Shown here in pieces: positions 7,580-8,306 of a stretch of 8,306 bases of DNA. A program made the translations under genes and the position numbers. Position 1 is the stretch's first letter. Each line of letters starts with the position of its first letter. Under the pieces are notes generated by a model, which saw nothing but the letters and a program-made list of their open reading frames with translations, made no database searches and had not been told where the DNA came from. This DNA is from Tannerella sp. (GTDB lineage Bacteria; Bacteroidota; Bacteroidia; Bacteroidales; Tannerellaceae): positions 1 to 8,306 of the forward strand of contig JAITQL010000075.1 of the NCBI GenBank assembly GCA_031288935.1, given 5' to 3'.

Positions 7580-7589
7580 GTCTCTGCGC
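7565..7589 (+). other. Hairpin spanning the lon stop codon
   Basis: GCGCAGAGA (7565-7573) and TCTCTGCGC (7581-7589) are perfectly complementary over 9 bp, with the 7-base loop TTGTAAG holding the lon TAA stop (7577-7579). No U-tract follows, so it is not a complete intrinsic terminator by itself. It may protect the mRNA 3' end or affect termination of translation. The pairing is seen directly; the role is inferred. Confidence 0.6.
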
Positions 7590-7634
7590 CGCGTGAAGTC
7601 GATAAACTTCTTCCGGTTAATCGGGCAAACGCAA

Positions 7635-7712
7635 CTGTCTTTTCCGGACGCGCCTTGTCCGGTAAACCGGCATTGCCGGAAAGGACAGACCCGTATTCCG
7701 TCCCTTTTTTTT
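7635..7712 (+). terminator. Probable lon transcription terminator with nested hairpins
   Basis: CTGTCTTTTCCGG (7635-7647) pairs with CCGGAAAGGACAG (7676-7688) over 13 bp with one G-U pair. Its loop contains a CCGG-TAAA-CCGG mini-hairpin (7659-7670). A second hairpin, GGAC (7683-7686) with GTCC (7700-7703), sits directly before CT8 (T at 7705-7712). The shorter stem plus U-tract is the terminator-like part. The two stems share bases 7683-7688, so they exclude one another. Termination of lon transcripts here is likely; the detailed folding is not certain. Confidence 0.55.
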
Positions 7713-7814
7713 GCCCAACGTTGCCTGTTTTTCATCCAATGTTTCCTGAATTTTACCCATTTGCCCTTTGTGTTCCCAACGCTTCCTGAAATTTGCCCGC
7801 CGTTGCCCGAAATT
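7709..7814. repeat. Degenerate 21-bp minisatellite, about five units
   Basis: Units share a pattern close to TTnCCCAACGTTTCCTGAAATT. The central AAC (or its equivalents AAT, ATT, AAC, GCC) falls at 7717, 7738, 7759, 7778 and 7799, giving spacings of 21, 21, 19 and 21. The third unit is the most diverged. Read on the minus strand, 21 bp equals seven codons and the units translate as GKFQEAL, GKIQETL and DEKQATL, interrupted by the 2-base loss. Part of the array is mirrored by an inverted copy at 7810-7822. Confidence 0.6.
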
Positions 7815-7822
7815 CAGGAAAC
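7741..7822. repeat. 13-bp inverted repeat bracketing part of the minisatellite
   Basis: GTTTCCTGAATTT (7741-7753) is the exact reverse complement of AAATTCAGGAAAC (7810-7822), with 56 bases between. The second arm also pairs imperfectly with the fourth tandem unit (GCTTCCTGAAATT, 7781-7793), which would give a tighter 16-base loop. A large stem-loop could form on either strand. No U-tract is attached to it, so a terminator role is not supported. Confidence 0.55.
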
Positions 7823-7914
7823 GGAGGGTGAAAAACTGCGGTGTTTTCGTGATTTCGATATGCAGGAGGATATGTCAATCTGTTTGCTGCCGGATTTCAG
7901 CATAATTTTTGCAA

Positions 7915-7952
7915 AATGCCGATTTTGTATAATAGAATGTCGTTTTTGTGTA
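7915..7952 (+). repeat. Two-copy 17-base direct repeat, 21-base period
   Basis: AATGCCGATTTTGTATA (7915-7931) and AATGTCGTTTTTGTGTA (7936-7952) agree at 14 of 17 positions and start 21 bases apart, two helical turns. They lie some 25-60 bases upstream of the TACTTTTG box of the next gene, on the face-of-helix spacing expected for paired protein-binding sites. Function is unknown. Confidence 0.4.
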
Positions 7953-8000
7953 TCCTGTTCCGTTTGGAAAAAGCTACTTTTGTAACCTGTAAAACAGGAT
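7952..8000. promoter_or_regulatory. Promoter-like box flanked by an 8-bp inverted repeat
   Basis: TACTTTTG (7975-7982) matches the TAnnTTTG -7 element exactly and would start transcription near 7989, about 75 bases before the ATG at 8065. No TTTG stands at -33. The box is flanked by ATCCTGTT (7952-7959) and its exact complement AACAGGAT (7993-8000), with centres 41 bases apart, or about four helical turns. The downstream arm can instead form a CCTGT-AAA-ACAGG hairpin at 7986-7998 in the leader RNA. The -7 box is moderately supported; an operator role for the dyad is speculative. Confidence 0.35.
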
Positions 8001-8064
8001 TCGGTTGATTGCCTGTTTCAGAGTACAGTCAATATCGTTACATTAAAAAAATAGATTACAAGTC

Positions 8065-8306
8065 ATGAATAAGACAAATGGATTTTCAAGAATGAAAGAA
8101 GTCGTGAAACTGGGCGTCGTCGTCGGCATGTTATTGACGGCAACGAGTGTGATGCACGCAAAAAAAGGAATCCCGGAAACGCCGCTGCGGATTTCGACGC
8201 AACAGAGAGTCCCCTCCACTTTAGACAAGGGAGCCTGGGACATAACGAATAAAATCGAAAGCTGGAATCCAAACCAGACGGCGATTATTATTTGCGACAT
8301 GTGGGA
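8065..8306 (+). CDS. Secreted protein with isochorismatase/nicotinamidase-like N-terminus (partial)
   Basis: The frame opens at ATG 8065 and runs off the window after 80 full codons. Residues 1-32 look like a signal peptide: basic MNKTNGFSRMKEVVK, hydrophobic LGVVVGMLLTATSV, then MHA before a probable cleavage ahead of KKG. An alternative ATG at 8092 (Met10) would also keep the hydrophobic core. After a polar linker the visible end reads TAIIICDMW (72-80). In cysteine hydrolases of the isochorismatase/nicotinamidase superfamily the first strand ends with the catalytic Asp in a similar setting (for example VVDMQ). Asp78 would be that residue. Exported members with a CDMWD strand are, to my recollection, found in Bacteroidota and Planctomycetes. 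The call rests on one strand; the catalytic Lys and Cys lie outside. It is the first gene after lon, with its own promoter-like box. Confidence 0.6.
   Translation, partial: MNKTNGFSRMKEVVKLGVVVGMLLTATSVMHAKKGIPETPLRISTQQRVPSTLDKGAWDITNKIESWNPNQTAIIICDMW

Larger units (their letters stand above)
7580..8064. other. 485-base intergenic region after lon: hairpins, minisatellite, promoter element; no credible gene
   Basis: From 5' to 3' this stretch holds the lon 3' hairpin arm, nested hairpins with a T8 tract, and a degenerate 21-bp tandem repeat. An AT-rich part with a two-copy direct repeat follows, then a TACTTTTG promoter-like box inside a dyad before the next gene. A 130-codon plus-strand frame (7593-7985) crosses it. 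That frame runs through the hairpins and repeats, is rich in Cys and Phe, and has no family resemblance, so I do not call it. A 47-codon minus-strand frame (7617-7760) is also not called. Confidence 0.7.

Noticed and set aside
6263..7735. Minus-strand open frame of 490 codons opposite lon
   Set aside because: It lies almost wholly antisense to an intact, motif-complete lon. Its composition is low in family resemblance and follows from the codon usage of lon, so it is a shadow frame.
7617..7760. Minus-strand 47-codon frame containing the heptad repeat units
   Set aside because: It is basic, short and has no promoter or family support, and it crosses the lon terminator. It is better described as possible residue of the minisatellite.
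7709..7822. CRISPR array
   Set aside because: The units are contiguous, degenerate and 21 bp long with no spacers, and no cas genes are present.
7593..7985. Plus-strand open frame of 130 codons after lon, including an AGGAGG before an internal ATG at 7873
   Set aside because: It runs through the terminator hairpins and the minisatellite and has no family likeness. A Shine-Dalgarno match carries little weight in this phylum.

Overview
The window looks like chromosomal DNA of a Bacteroidota, most likely Bacteroidales. Its proteins resemble Bacteroidales versions: Lon, a YihY/BrkB protein with a C-terminal extension, and a DUF47-Pit pair. Purine-rich Shine-Dalgarno sites are mostly absent. Several genes are preceded by matches to the Bacteroidetes -7 promoter element TAnnTTTG. 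I see no insertion sequence, phage gene, CRISPR array, tRNA or obvious defence system; most of the window is core housekeeping DNA.

Layout: (1) At 1-1158 (+) lie the 3' end of a DUF47/PhoU-like gene and a complete phosphate permease gene (pit), a two-gene phosphate uptake unit. (2) At 1323-4976 four loci run on the minus strand. In transcription order they are trmN6 (tRNA1(Val) A37 N6-methyltransferase), rnpB (RNase P RNA, with an 11-bp P1 helix closing its two ends), a YihY/BrkB-family membrane protein, and a CPBP (CAAX-type) intramembrane protease. The protease gene converges on pit. (3) At 4977-5119 is a divergent control region between trmN6 and lon, with candidate promoters and two dyad-symmetric sites. 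(4) At 5120-7579 (+) is lon, complete and with its catalytic residues intact. (5) At 7580-8064 is a 485-base gap with a hairpin over the lon stop codon, a probable terminator, a degenerate 21-bp minisatellite, short direct and inverted repeats, and a promoter-like element. (6) From 8065 to the window edge is the start of a secreted protein with an isochorismatase/nicotinamidase-like first strand.

Functionally, the DUF47-Pit pair handles phosphate import. trmN6 and rnpB both act on tRNA, in modification and 5' processing. Lon is the cytosolic quality-control protease and the CPBP protein is a membrane protease. YihY has no settled function. The coding genes hold no clear sign of an undescribed system. 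The least explained DNA is non-coding: the minisatellite and nested hairpins after lon, and the dyads in the trmN6/lon divergent region. All regulatory readings here come from eye inspection and are inferences.
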